Positions 11,601 to 22,773 are shown, counted from the stretch's first letter. The stretch is DNA of 64,000 nt from Chionis minor (GCA_013398295.1 VZSF01006579.1:62001-126000), one strand, 5' to 3'. Translations and numbers: made by a program. Notes: a model not told the origin generated them from the sequence alone.

Positions 11601-12873
11601 ATGCCTCAAATGCTAAATGCTGGTCCAGTTTATTAATATTTATTCCATAATTAATAGGTTACAGGTATTTAAAGATGAAACCTACTAATAGGGGTTTTTT
11701 TTCCTATGTGTGAACTTAAATAAAAGAGTTTGCAAGCGGTAAACCAGATGCAGTAACCACAGCTTATTGCTGTCAGCAAAAGTTTATTTTGATTGCTTAA
11801 TAATGACACATTTTTAAAAACCCAGCAATTTATGCATAGACTCAATGTTTCTAAGGCACGAGGAGTCTAAGTTCAGGATGGTGGCAGAGCTGTGATGAGA
11901 ATGAATGTCATCGTCACTGTGCTAGTGGCAGGAGCACAGTCCTTTGCCTTGAATCATGGGAGAACTTCAATGAACGCTGACTCAAGTTGGCATAATTAAT
12001 AATGAATTCATATTTAGGGATTAGTATGTATCTGCAACGGTGACGGCAGCAGATTTGCCCTTGGTTAAAATGTTACGTGATGCGCACTTTAATGGAGGTT
12101 AAGCTGCGCGAACAGTTTGTATCCTATTTATGCTCTTGAGTTAAACTTCCTTGTGGTTTATTTACCACCTCTTTTTCCATTGTTATGTTTTCTTGTCATT
12201 TGACCCGTTGCATTGTAGGTATGAATGAAATACTTCTTCAGCCATAGTCTTTTTTGAGAGAGGGGACTAACAGCTTGTCTAATGCAAACGGAAGATACAG
12301 CAAACTTTTGTGCTCATCTGTTTGGATATAACTTCATGGAAGTAAACAAAACAGGAGAATATGTAATCTAAAATGTAAATATAAGCATTTTCACATTCTG
12401 TGATTGTTTTCTTAGTGGGTAAAAAGCTACACAGATTATATATACATATTAACCCAAATTAGATGCGGTTTGCAAGCCTAACTGAAAAAATGTAAACTCC
12501 TTTTGAAAATGACTTGTAAAGGAATACGTGAATGTGTGCAATTTATGGAGCTGTAGAATTCCTCTTTTAAAAGGCAAATCCTCCAAAGGAGAGGCCAGTG
12601 GAGAAGACACACAGGTTTATTCTTACCTAGGTCAGAGCAATGGACAACTCTCACATAGCACTGGCATCCAAAGGGGCATGTTGGGAATAGATCAAAAGGA
12701 ATTAGTGGCATAATTGGTTCAGTGGTTGGAAACAGAGAATTGTCGTCATCGTCATCATCGTCATCTTCTTCCATATCTTGGACCATCATATTCTTTAGCG
12801 TAAAATATGAAGGACCAATGAGAGGTTTGGCAGAGCACAAAGCCAAGAAGAGGAGGAGTGTGTATTCTTTCAT
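2425..12873 (-). CDS. ASPN: ASPN, asporin (complete coding region, 7 coding exons)
   Basis: Join, in transcription order: 12873-12627, 10904-10792, 8621-8408, 8053-7943, 5774-5681, 3990-3852, 2622-2425. The exon lengths 247, 113, 214, 111, 94, 139 and 198 bp sum to 1116 bp, or 371 aa plus stop, with consistent phases (1, 0, 1, 1, 2, 0). Mammalian asporin is about 380 aa. The translation shows a hydrophobic signal peptide (about 1-14), an acidic stretch with D37-D44, the cysteines C66, C70, C72 and C79 in CX3CXCX6C spacing typical of class I small leucine-rich proteins, an LRR array (about 85-330) and a C-terminal cysteine-bounded ear. N273-G-S is a possible N-glycosylation site. No Ser-Gly chain-attachment site is seen near the N-terminus, as expected for asporin. 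In other vertebrates asporin is a secreted matrix protein that binds collagen and modulates TGF-beta/BMP signalling. Decorin and biglycan are close relatives, but the aspartate run and the ECM2 neighbour decide the call. Confidence 0.96.
2623..3851 (-). other. ASPN: ASPN intron between coding exons 6 and 7
   Basis: This is a 1.2-kb, very AT-rich intron with T/A homopolymer runs. No other feature is seen. It begins with the weak GTCATA donor. Confidence 0.8.
3852..3990 (-). CDS. ASPN: ASPN coding exon 6 (LRRs)
   Basis: This 139-bp exon (residues 260-306) encodes [20 protein letters not shown] and then [16 protein letters not shown]273-G-S is a potential N-glycosylation sequon. The acceptor TTTCTAG is strong. 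The donor is CTGCAG|GTCATA, with C at +3, weaker than the other donors in the gene. The frame needs this junction: it joins in phase 0 to VVFLHSN in the next exon. Confidence 0.92.
3991..5680 (-). other. ASPN: ASPN intron between coding exons 5 and 6
   Basis: This 1.7-kb intron holds a G run at 4100-4108 and another at 5143-5149, but no recognised gene or repeat. The short plus-strand open frames around 4670-5060 overlap in several frames and look like chance. Confidence 0.8.
5681..5774 (-). CDS. ASPN: ASPN coding exon 5 (LRR)
   Basis: This is the 94-bp exon characteristic of decorin-like genes. It encodes residues 229-259 plus two bases and includes [20 protein letters not shown]. Acceptor is TTTTCCATCAG; donor is CAAAG|GTAAAA. 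The residue formed across the splice with coding exon 4 is glutamate, where human asporin has glycine. Confidence 0.94.
5775..7942 (-). other. ASPN: ASPN intron between coding exons 4 and 5
   Basis: This is a 2.2-kb AT-rich intron. A local GC-rich patch at about 7676-7765 carries CpGs and an alternating purine-pyrimidine stretch around GCGTGCACACGTGCAC. Otherwise there are only poly-A/T runs and a G run at 5890-5897. Confidence 0.8.
7943..8053 (-). CDS. ASPN: ASPN coding exon 4 (LRR)
   Basis: This 111-bp exon (residues 192-228) reads [20 protein letters not shown] and then [15 protein letters not shown]. This is the asporin/decorin-type repeat in which the NPL...GIEPGAF signature marks a long LRR. 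Donor is AAAG|GTATGC and acceptor is GACAG. Confidence 0.95.
8054..8407 (-). other. ASPN: ASPN intron between coding exons 3 and 4
   Basis: A short 354-bp intron with donor GTAAGT and acceptor CTCCCTGGACAG. Nothing else is seen in it. Confidence 0.85.
8408..8621 (-). CDS. ASPN: ASPN coding exon 3 (LRRs)
   Basis: This 214-bp exon has acceptor CCCATAAG and donor TTAG|GTAAGT, and encodes residues 121-191 plus one base. The translation includes [17 protein letters not shown] and [20 protein letters not shown], giving about three LRRs. It continues the frame of coding exon 2 in phase 0 and leaves phase 1. Confidence 0.95.
8622..10791 (-). other. ASPN: ASPN intron between coding exons 2 and 3
   Basis: This is a 2.2-kb AT-rich intron. 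A short near-inverted repeat lies at about 9683-9705 (CAGTGCCTTTCTCAGGCACTGG). No repeat family, RNA gene or coding segment is seen. Confidence 0.8.
10792..10904 (-). CDS. ASPN: ASPN coding exon 2 (first LRR)
   Basis: This 113-bp exon lies between acceptor AAACAG and donor GTAAGC. It encodes residues 83-120, with [20 protein letters not shown] and then [17 protein letters not shown]. It carries the first full LRR, with the LxxLxLxxNxI type pattern. The length is the one expected for this exon of asporin, decorin and biglycan. Confidence 0.94.
10905..12626 (-). other. ASPN: ASPN intron between coding exons 1 and 2
   Basis: This intron of about 1.7 kb has a GTAAGA donor and an AAACAG acceptor. 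It is unusual in holding a more GC- and CpG-rich block (about 11140-11470) with a 133-codon open frame on the plus strand (11065-11466). A second stretch rich in homeobox-like AT motifs with scattered CpG lies at about 11980-12130. Neither is recognised as a repeat or gene. Confidence 0.8.
11065..11466 (+). other. 133-codon open frame within an ASPN intron
   Basis: The plus-strand ATG frame is open for 133 codons, opposite to ASPN. Its DNA is richer in GC and CpG than the flanks. Residues include [20 protein letters not shown] and [19 protein letters not shown]. No domain, signal peptide or known family is recognised. Options are a fragment of an unrecognised retroelement, a conserved non-coding element that happens to be open, or an orphan exon. 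Confidence 0.2.
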
Positions 12874-12897
12874 ATCTTCTTAGTCAGGCTAGCCAGT
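12627..12897 (-). CDS. ASPN: ASPN coding exon 1 (start, signal peptide, Asp run, Cys cluster)
   Basis: The exon begins after a strong acceptor, a T-rich tract ending CCCTCTTCAAG with AG at 12899-12898. It has 24 bp of 5' UTR and then ATG at 12873. It encodes residues 1-82 plus one base and ends at the donor CTAG|GTAAGA. The hydrophobic start [15 protein letters not shown] is a signal peptide, probably cleaved near residue 14. The stretch DMEED plus further aspartates leads into [17 protein letters not shown], the N-terminal cysteine cap. Because an acceptor precedes the ATG, at least one untranslated exon must lie further upstream (above 12898). Confidence 0.93.
12742..12765 (-). repeat. ASPN: aspartate codon run of asporin (8 Asp)
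   Basis: Eight successive aspartate codons (residues 37-44) follow Asp-Met-Glu-Glu. They are a mixture of GAT and GAC, so the tract is not a pure trinucleotide repeat at DNA level and should be less prone to slippage. The human tract is longer and polymorphic; this one is short. The acidic run is linked to calcium binding in asporin. Confidence 0.9.
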
Positions 12898-15869
12898 CTT
12901 GAAGAGGGAAGTAAACAAACAAAAAAAAACCCAAACACCAGAATGAGTGAATGTGAAACAGCAAATAAAGGCATTGAACTCTTTACTTCACTCTGCTCTA
13001 GTCTGTGGTCCTGAAAAACGGTCTGTTACGAATATTAAGGCTTAATTACTATATGAAGGATGAAGAATATTAAAAACCTTCTTTAAAATATATTTATACT
13101 GTTATTACAAAATTGTTAGAATAAATACTATTAAAACATTAATTCATCAGACATTAATGTCATATCAAAGTTTTTTATTTGAGTTTAAAAAAATAGTATC
13201 ATCATTTGCTTTGAAGAGTAATTTTTGTAGTAAGTTTTACCAGAATTTGGAATTGGATTTATTTTATTTCTCCTTAATGAAAATATATTTGTAATGGGAT
13301 ACAGGGACATATGTGCATACTTTGTATCTAGAAAATTGGGAAATACTTGATTAGCAATACATAAAATGCGTGCATCAGGATACTCTCTAAACACGTTATT
13401 CTACTCCCTAAACACTTCTAATTACACACTACTTACTCTAATCTGGAAAAATAGAGTTTTCAGTTCTGACAACAGCTTTTCCCAAATCCTAGTCATTTGT
13501 GTATTCCTGCTATTGATAGAAGTTCACCTCTGTATTTTAATGCAAGCACATTTATATATTACTTTTATTTGATGAGGGTTCTTTTCTCTGACAAGGGCTT
13601 GCAGGTTATAAATCCATGTAATTTGAAATCCGTAACTTAAATTACATCCAGGAAAAAGCTGGAAACGATACTTCTGTGTGCATATTTTTTCAATAAACGT
13701 TTTCTTTCAACCAAGCTTTGTCATCACAGGGCCTGTACATTGTAGCCAGGCAGCCAGCTGAAAGGAGCTCAAAATGTGCCAGGCTTGAATTTAATGCCAT
13801 GAAACCCATCCGCTTTCTAGATTACCCGTAACTTGAAAGTCTCTTTTCTTGTGTAATCAAAGGTCCTTCAGTCTGGAAGACAGCAAGATGATGGATTGAT
13901 TGGGGCACCTTCAGAGCAGAAAATGCCATGTCAGATAGCTACAGGTATTTTTTCCTGCTGTTATTGAGAAGAATACACAAGTTACGAAGGACTTCAGTAG
14001 ATTTGTCTTTAGAAAAATATGACAAACTCTGTCTCATTATAGCTATAAATTCAATTTCATTCAGCTTCTCTGAGTTCTAATTTTACCAGGTTTCTTTTAG
14101 GCATACCTGACTGGGAAAACCAGGAGTCCCAAGTCCTACAGTATAGTGTGTTACCTGATTACTATGATGATCCATAGTTCAAAACCCTTAGATATTTTCT
14201 ACATACTCTGGTTTTATTCTAAAGATGATTCGATTGACCAAATAGCCCTATAAAACTAGACACAAGGGAAAACAGAGATAGTAAGAATTGCCACAGGATG
14301 TTTAGAGACTGTGAGAAAAGACTGTAAATTCAGCCCTCAGCTCTACATTGTTCCCCTCCGAAGCCTGATTCCAGACGTTGTTTGGATCCTGCAGCACACT
14401 ATGCAGCCCAAGAGGGGCTGTTGTAAATTTTATTATGCATATCCTGTTTATAAAAATGTTTCTATTTAGACTATCATAGACCTCTTTAGGGAGATACTAA
14501 ATGGATGTCAATTCTTGTTTGATCACCTAATTAGATGCTTGCTGATCTGTTTATAGCTGAAAAAATGTCTTTGGGCATTTTGTCATTGGTCTTCAATCAC
14601 AGGAAAAGGAGTGCACTGGTTTGTACAAGGGTGTTAGCTTGACTTACTCAAAATTCCAAGTTTTTGTTTATATTGCTTTTGTCTATACAAAGCTGTTTTG
14701 ATGTTTCTTGTATATGTTCTTAACAGCATTAAAATGCTGTGTATTGCATACATTGCTACTGCTGTAATGTATACATTGCAGGGTGCATAAAAAGATGAAA
14801 GCTAACAGTATTTAGATTATATAAAACTCAGCCTTTTGAAAAGAACACAGTGACCCTTTCCCCCAAAATATGTGTCTGAAAACAGAAGCACATTATACTT
14901 TGTATCTTGCAGGTATGCAGCATATAAAGATAAGTTCAATATATATTGTAATCTCCCAGTTGCATGCTCATTTGAGTACTGCATCTTTTATTGATGTAGC
15001 AATCTCTTAAAAGAATCTTCATGTATATTTTTCCCATACATTTTCCTGTGTTTTCAAATTAATGTGCTCTTTCAGTGCTCCTAGAAAGCATTTTACAGTT
15101 GTACCTGCCATCCTACACAATGTATTTTCTTGAAAGAGTCTTTGAATATAAACAGTGCTGGGAACAAGACGTGGAACCTACATTTGTTTGGAAAGAGTTG
15201 CGGTCATGTCTGGCTGTACACAGTCAAAATATTCAATACTTTAGTCATCCCGTTAATTAGGAGATGAGGAGTCTGAAGCCTTTCAGACATCTGAGTTCTC
15301 CTTATTCTTGGACAAGCGCTTTAATGGCTGGATTGTCACAGATGGGCACTCAGCGGGGTCTTCTTTCCCTGGCTGCTTAGGTGTTAAGTGACAAAACGCT
15401 GTGTGCTTCATTCAGTGGTGTTGTACAATTTCTGTATGTAGGAGATCAAGCATTGTAGCGTGTATCATGTCTTGGGACATCTGGTTTCTAAGTCCTTGCT
15501 GGCTTCCATTTGTGATAGGCACTGGGTGTATAGTTTACTGTACCTAAAGGATAATCTTTCATGTATGTTCCTGAAATGCCCTTCTGGATTTGGTGCTAGG
15601 AAGTTGTCATATGAGACAATTTAAAAATATGTTTCTACACTGGCACCTTTAGCAAATGGATTGCATATTTCCCTTCAGAAATTAAAAAACTAGTTATGAT
15701 TTAAAACTTTTCAGGTTGAGGCTGTGATTGGGGTAGTGGCCAATTTGAACCTCTTGAAAAGCAAGTGTTGTTCTAGAAAAATAGTGTTGAAATATGTCAT
15801 TGATGAAATATGTTAGTTCTGTGAGTTAAATCTCTTGAAAACAAGACCCTTTACAGAAGGAAGCCTGAG

Positions 15870-15914
15870 TTGTGATTTTTTTTTTGATTTTTTTTTTTTT
15901 TTTGATTTTTTTTA
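15870..15914. repeat. T-rich simple repeat (T-runs with GA interruptions)
   Basis: Three runs of T (about 8 to 16 long) are separated by GA, in the form GATTTT...GATTTT...GATTTT, ending TTTAGG. It is low-complexity DNA and could be read as an expanded poly-T with regular interruptions. It may be polymorphic. Confidence 0.85.
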
Positions 15915-16407
15915 GGAATGGGAGAAAGCCCTTGCCTTATCTTCCCACTTTGCTATTAGGAAATCCTTATTTCTAGTTGGCTTTGTAGTTAGGGGTGGTA
16001 ATCAAGTTTGACTCCAGGTTTGCATTGGCCAAAGAACTGCCAAAGAATGGATTCCAAAGAACTGGATTTTATGAAGGTTCTAAAATGTTTTTCCTGGCTG
16101 GAGTTTTGAGTTTCCGAGTAAATAGGTGTTGATATGTCTCTGTAGAAATTCTCTGACTCTGCAGATCATCTCAAAGTACTTATACAACCTTTCTGCATGC
16201 TTAAACTTCAAGAGTAAGAAAATTGAAAGAAAATGAAAACCTAAAATCCAAGATCCTAGTGACCTTTCTGGAAAGACTTTAATTATTTTATCATGACAAT
16301 TCTACGGAATATGTAATTAATTGTTTCAGAACATACAGTTCATGAGTACAGCTGTGTTAATGGCTCACTGATGCCACTTGAGGCTTGTTTTATTCCCAAG
16401 TACATAC

Positions 16408-16491
16408 TTTCTGTTCTCTCATATCTCTCATACCAGCTCTTCCACTCAGGCTGTTCACCGAGCTGATTGAACTCAGGAAACCAGCATGAAA
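16408..16491 (-). other. orphan exon-like segment, 84 bp
   Basis: On the minus strand a long T tract ends TTGCTCTTACTAG (a strong acceptor) and is followed 84 bp later by ACAGAAA|GTATGT (a good donor). One frame is open throughout and reads WFPEFNQLGEQPEWKSWYER, rich in Trp and charged residues. The length is a multiple of three. It lies about 3.5 kb upstream of the ASPN start exon on the same strand, so an untranslated or alternative ASPN exon is one option; a chance match is another. I do not recognise the peptide. Confidence 0.25.
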
Positions 16492-18391
16492 CTAGTAAGA
16501 GCAAGAAAAAAAAAACAACAACCCAACACATTCTTTCCGGGTGAACAAACTGAATCGGAGCCAGCACAAAGGAATGGGTGGAACAGCCTGATTTAGGGGG
16601 ACGGAAGGGTAAACGGAAAGAGGGAAGGAGAAGAGGTGGGACAGCCATTCTTGCCTTATGCAAGCTGTTGGACAGGCTCAGGTGTTCTGTTGGCCGGTAC
16701 CCTGAGCAATAGATGACTGTTGCTTGGACAGTCTGGCCTCATCCATTCTTATATTTTTACAGACCAAAACATTGAAGATGAGCTTGACAAAGGGTGTAGC
16801 AAATTCAAGGAGAGCTCATGTACTTCTGCATTACGCATTCTTTATAGCAATCCTCCTTTTCTTTCAGTACAAAAAGTTTCTGAATAGCACCTTTTCAGTG
16901 GAACAGTAGCCACCTCCAAGTCAAGTGATTGAATATGGAGAGTACTATAAGGCTGACTTTCTTTCCTGAAGTATGCAACAGTCCTAAAAATCACGGTACT
17001 AATTGTTTGGGACATACTTATCCTTGCTAATGTGATGATCTTTAACAAAACTTCTGTTGCCAAACAGCATGTGGAAGATAGGAACTTTTTATGCTATTAG
17101 TTTAGGATAACATTTATCATTTATAAGTAGTTAAATGCAGGTAATGTTATAGTATGTTAATATATGATAAAAACCTTTTAGAGATTGTGTGTGAAATCCA
17201 CATGTAAACAGGTCTGTGACATGAATTATGGGAAGAAAAACACTTTCTGTCAGTACAGGAGTTATGTTGTTAGCATGGGCTGCATGCATTAAAAGAAAAG
17301 GAAAAAAGTAGTCGTCTGGATTCCTTGGCAGCTACCTGCCAGTCCTGCAGCATGTGGTCTTTGTTGTCTTACCAGTTATGACACTGCAGGAGTTAATAGG
17401 TAAAGTTTTAAGACTTGAAAAAACTCTCAATTATATTTAGAAATCACTTCTGTTACCGGTGTACAGAGCCCCATTTCCTATGGCATTGTTTCTGAAAAGG
17501 AAATGTTTAAATGACACAGTGGTGGTCTTTACAGAGGCAAAGAAAAAAAAAATCCCTGTGCTCATTAATAACACAAATCATTGCACTGTGCACAGATTTT
17601 GTCCAAAGAAAGGCAAGACTATAGCTGTTTTCAAAGCTGTATTTAAAAATAGTTCTGGTTCTATTAGTCATTGTCCCATTCCAGAAGTAAAAGGAGTTGA
17701 TGTTTAACTCTTAGTCTACTCTGTTGAATTACTTAAATTGCATAAGAAAAACAGAAGGAAATTTTTTGGTCAGTAAGGTTACTGAAGAAATGATTCTGCC
17801 TTGAGAAATAGTACAATATTGAAGTTATGTAGTATAATAATGAATAGCATGTTTACAAAATAAGTTATGTTTAGAGAGTATGTACTTTTTATGGAAAACT
17901 GCTTGACTTGTGTGGGTTACTGAGTATGATCTATGAGCATTTTTAGGTTGTAGCTCATCTACAGTTCACTGTTTCATGTGTTGTTTTGTTTACTTTCTGA
18001 TATCTAGTTACAAAAAGACCAAACAACTTGAATACCAAATTACAGAAAATTAACGCTTGAGTTGTAACTGTAAGAACTGCTATTATTATAGGATAGATTT
18101 CAATAGATTGTAATAACTGAGGAAAAATTTTGTTGTCAGTTGTCAAGTTTTTCTGACAAGTCTTTAGTAGTTAAATAATTCATTGTAGCTTTTCTGTTTG
18201 CTTTGCAGCTCAGCTGTAGTAAATACAGAATTATTTCAGCTGCAAAGTAGATTGTCAAATGTTACATTAAAAAAGTGGTACTTCTAACTCTGAATTACCT
18301 GCCATTATTAATCTGTACAAAGTGACTGACAACCTGTTGCTTAATTATTTTTTTGCTACTTAATTAGAATAGGTATTCAAACTGGACATAC

Positions 18392-18435
18392 CTTGCAAGT
18401 TTGATAGTTCTTCTGGAAGCACTGTGATAATCCAC
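18392..18435 (-). other. LRR-like fragment with splice-like ends
   Basis: The minus strand shows ATCTCAG|GTGG, then 44 bp, then TTGCAAG|GTATGT. One frame reads WIITVLPEELSNLQ, which resembles the LPxxLxxL core of LRR proteins. It lies between two LRR genes on their strand, so a relic exon is conceivable. The match is very short, the acceptor lacks a good pyrimidine tract, and chance is likely. Confidence 0.15.
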
Positions 18436-18473
18436 CTGAGATCTTTATGTCCAGTTATTTCATATTAAAAAAA

Positions 18474-18474
18474 N
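18474..18474. other. undetermined base (N)
   Basis: A single N follows an A run and precedes GGGAGG. It marks a base-calling or contig-joining problem like those at 22927 and 36327. Confidence 0.9.
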
Positions 18475-21400
18475 GGGAGGTTATGCTGAATTCTGTGAAA
18501 TGGAAAGTAAATATAAAGAAAAATTCCACTTCCAAACTTCTTGATCCTTCTGGCACCGTGGGTGATACCAGAGTAAAGTGCTGCTTCAGATTAGCCCATC
18601 TTAGTACTGAAGAATGATATTAAGACGACTTGTTACCACTCATATGTTTTTCATCACTGCCTGTATTACAGCCAAAACTTCTGGCTTAACTCTAGACGTC
18701 TAGTGGAAGACTTTGTAAAACTGTAGTTTAATAATAGTTGACATCAGGCCATTGGAAGTACAGTGAGGTCCATTTCAGGTCATTCCTGCTAGGGAATCAC
18801 ACTTCTTGCTTAGGATTTCCTTAGCCGTTACTCTTTTTAAAAAGTGTGACTTGAATAAAAGTATAAAACCTTAGCCAGTGGCAGAGTAAACCAATAGCTT
18901 ATAGTGATCAGCATGTTGCCAAACCTTTCTAAGGTTATAAAATTAAGACTTTGTTGTGTAGTTATGTATAAATACTACTTCTTGCTTTTAGTAGACAGCT
19001 GTCTGGCTGGGGAAGGTGATTTAAGAATGTAAAATGTAGATCAGATTTTATTAGTCAATATAGATAAATTATTTCTCTTGTGTATGAGAAATCACACATA
19101 TCTTTTCTTTAAAATAGAAACAATATTTGCAATATTCTGTGACCAGGATTGAAGTTGTGAGCTTAAAGCAAAGTCTTTGAGACTTTGCACTGAGTTACAT
19201 TGTTTGTACTGACGTGCACATCAAAATATTTAGAAACTGGGTTATTCTTTGTTTACCTTGAGTAGGCTGCCTGTTTCTGTATGCTTCAGAAATGTATGAC
19301 AAATTGAGTTTACCTAAAGCAAAAGTTTCAGTGTAACAGTTTGTGTCTTTCAACTTAACATAATTTTTGTTTATCCAATTCCACGCGCATCTGACTTCAT
19401 TTGTTTCTTTAATTAGCTCCTTTCTCTCTTAAGAATCTGGTCTTGCTGCAGAAAAACAGCCTGGATATTTTTAAATTTTTTTAATGTACATGTAATGTGG
19501 TGCTGTTTGCAAAATGGTGGTTTAAATAGCATATCAGTTATTTTGTCTACTGTTGCTTTCTTAAGAAGAAAATGATTCTATGCCAAAAATTAAAACTTTG
19601 GTGCTGTCATATCAAACAAGATAAGGCTTGTGTTACCTGCTGCATTGTTTTTCTATGTGTTCCAGTTCCAGTAGCATAGATGAATGATGAAAAAGATTCT
19701 CCCTATCACTTTTCCCAAGGAATAAAATTACAGTTTCAAAAGCAATCACATTACCACGTAAAAATCTGAAGGATGATGTTAAACTTCTTTGAAATCTCAA
19801 ATTGCATATATCTGCATTCTCTTGCCTGCATTTAGAAACTGAAACTTCCTAAGCAAACACTCCCCTGTGTTTTGAATAGCTTGGTTTGGATGCGTTTACT
19901 TGAGCAAATTTGTATGAAATTGCTGTTTAAAAAACCTCCAACACTTTCTTGGCTCTTTAATAGAAGAGAGCAGGGCCTGAGGGTTGTGATAAAAATGTAC
20001 TGGTTTCTTCTTTTTCACATCTCCTTTCAATAATAAAGTGTTGAATCAGCAACTTCAGCTGATCCTAGTTTTGCAGCAATGCTCCCTGTTTCTGATGTTT
20101 AGCCAAAATCTTAATTTTGGATAAATACTTTTTTTTAATTATTATTTTCTCTTTTTAGTTGATCCTGGTGGTAGGAACACACTCCTGTTTATATACAGTT
20201 TGTCATAGCCATACTATATAATGAAGCTGACATGTAGATTGGTAGTACCTGGAAAAAATGTCACCGCCTTATCTTAGATTACCCATATGTTTTGTACAAC
20301 ATATAGCATCAATATGGTAGAAATAAATATTGCTTACACTGATATGCTGTTATTGTAATGAAATGATTTAGTATCTCAAGACACACATTTAGTATTTTGA
20401 TTGTGAATATAATTGCATTCTAAAATAAAATTCCCAGAAATCACCTTTTCAGGTCTTTTGAGTACCAGATTCTGAACTTGAGAAGTTAGCTGTTGATAGC
20501 CATACTAAAAACTAAAATAGGCCTGTGGTTCTTAATCTAATTTAAAAGCATGTTCTTTTAAATGCTCACAGTGTATTTCCAATTTACTAAAAAATAACTA
20601 CTATTGCAGAATTCCTCTCTAGGATCACTGTTTCCAGTATACTTTAATTTTTGGACCCAAAGTCATTGCATGAGCCAGCACAGTAGGGCAGCTGCGGAGC
20701 TCTGAATGGAAGCTGCAGTGTGCAAAGGAATGAATTGATGCAGGGTGCTCAGGTCAATGTTCCTCTCACTTTTTAGGGTAAGACTCCATGGTACTCATGT
20801 AGAATGCAGAGCAGTCATTCAAAGGCTGTAGCTGCAGCTTTTGGAGGTAGCATCAAAGGCTATAATATAAAGCAATTGATTTGAGGTGATGTGGTTGAAA
20901 ATGCTATTAAAAGTGTTGCTATCTTATTGCATCTGCTGTTTTATTGATGGTGAGATTTTTTTAAAAAAATAGCCTGGTAGAAAAATATGTCTCACGATTT
21001 TTTAATGCATGATGGTTGAGGTCTTTATGAAGACAAGATATTTTTAAATAGAAAGTAGTCTGAGGGTATTTTGCTTGCAAGCAAATGTACGTGTATTTTT
21101 CTATGAAATATTACATGTTTAAATAACTAAAAGATTGTATGAAGTCAAACTGTTTGCTCAGACCATTTCAGTTATTTCTCTTTCCACCAATGAAAGAATT
21201 GGTTGAAAATTAGAATTCTATCTTGTCTTAAAATAAATTTGTAACTTTTATGAGTAGTGGAGATTAATTTCTGAGGCAAAGGGTAGGAGTATATCCAGCA
21301 TGTTGTGCTTCAGAATACTCTCTTTCACTATGGTGAAAGATGCAAATGGAAAAAAAATTGGTTGGTCTTTTATATATAACATGATCACATCAGTGATATA

Positions 21401-22084
21401 AAATGCTATCTTGATTTCTTTATTGAAAATAACTGTATTTGTATTACTTTATATGTCTCAGCAAGCAAGCATATGCTGCCATATGTGGCTAATGCTTACA
21501 TTGCAGTCTCTTTTTTAGGCTGATCTGGTATACGTTTGTTATTGTAAGACAAACTAAGTACTTTTTCATTTTCTAGCACTGTTTATAAATGTGGTTTACA
21601 TAAAGTGATGAATTCAACATCAACTGCACAAATCTGTCTTGGAGACCGCCCATCACATTTTAATAACATGACATATTCCTTTCATGCTCTCAACCAGTCC
21701 ATGTGGAGTGCAGTCGCATATTTTGGTTTTAGCTAAGTTTTGGCTCTTCCTAAATTGAACTGCGCCATTTAAGCTATCTGAATATAGAAAAACTATTCTT
21801 CAGCTTCTGTAGTTCATCTTGATTCTTCAGTATTTATATGTAGATATGTAAAATTATCATTATTATTTATTATCGTGCATGAATTAACTTTCACTTGTTA
21901 ATAGATGCAAACTTTTTTGCATATTTTTGGCAGCTGACTTAGAAACTGCAACAAAATATACTGTTTCATTTTGCAATCAAAGTCTTTAGTCCATGGCATT
22001 TATTAGCAACGTGCCAATATTGAAGGGCAAATCGCAGCTTGCAGCTTTAAGAGATCATGTACAAAAAGAGCTATGAAGTGAAGC

Positions 22085-22100
22085 ATGCGTGTACACGCAT
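22085..22100. repeat. perfect 16-bp palindrome
   Basis: The sequence ATGCGTGTACACGCAT equals its own reverse complement. It sits in a short patch with several CATGC/GCATG words (22083-22140) that is richer in CpG than its surroundings. It could be a protein-binding site or chance. Confidence 0.7.
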
Positions 22101-22773
22101 CCATGCGATTGCCAGGCTTATCACGTGTTTCATGCATGCAAGGATGTGGTGATCTGGAATGACTGGAGAGGCGAAATAGCAACCCGGAGAGACAGATCTT
22201 ATTTTTCAGCCTTGCAGATAGTTTGGGTTGCCTTAGGAGAGTAAGTTGACTTTGTTCTGCCTTAGGCTACAGATTAATACGCATTTTTGTGTGTGGGAAT
22301 GGCAATTTAAGAAGTCCTCAGCTAGCTTGGTCCCACCTTGATGCTTATCTCCTTGGTCTGTGACAAGGTTTGTGCACTTAACTGGATCAGGAAACTGGTT
22401 ACCTGAAAAACAGCCTACTTGATGAAGCAAGGTCTTGAAATAGTTTTGGTTTCTGTACATGTCAATTGTTAGTCTTGCTTTTGATGCTACTGACAAGTTT
22501 GGATAATGTTACATGGCATTTTTATGGAATATGGGTATTTATCTGCCTTAACAGACATTGGAAACATCAGACGTTCTTTCATGGAAAATCAAACAGTAGT
22601 TAAAATGAAAAGCTCTGCAACCAGTGCCAAACTACTGAATCACTCCGATAACAAGTTCTAAAGGGAAATTTTCTGTTTCAGACTACAAGCTGGACTGAGC
22701 ACAACATTTCCTCATAGAGTGTCAAACATTTATTCTGCCAAAGCTTAACAATTTAAAAAAAAAAAAGTAAAAT

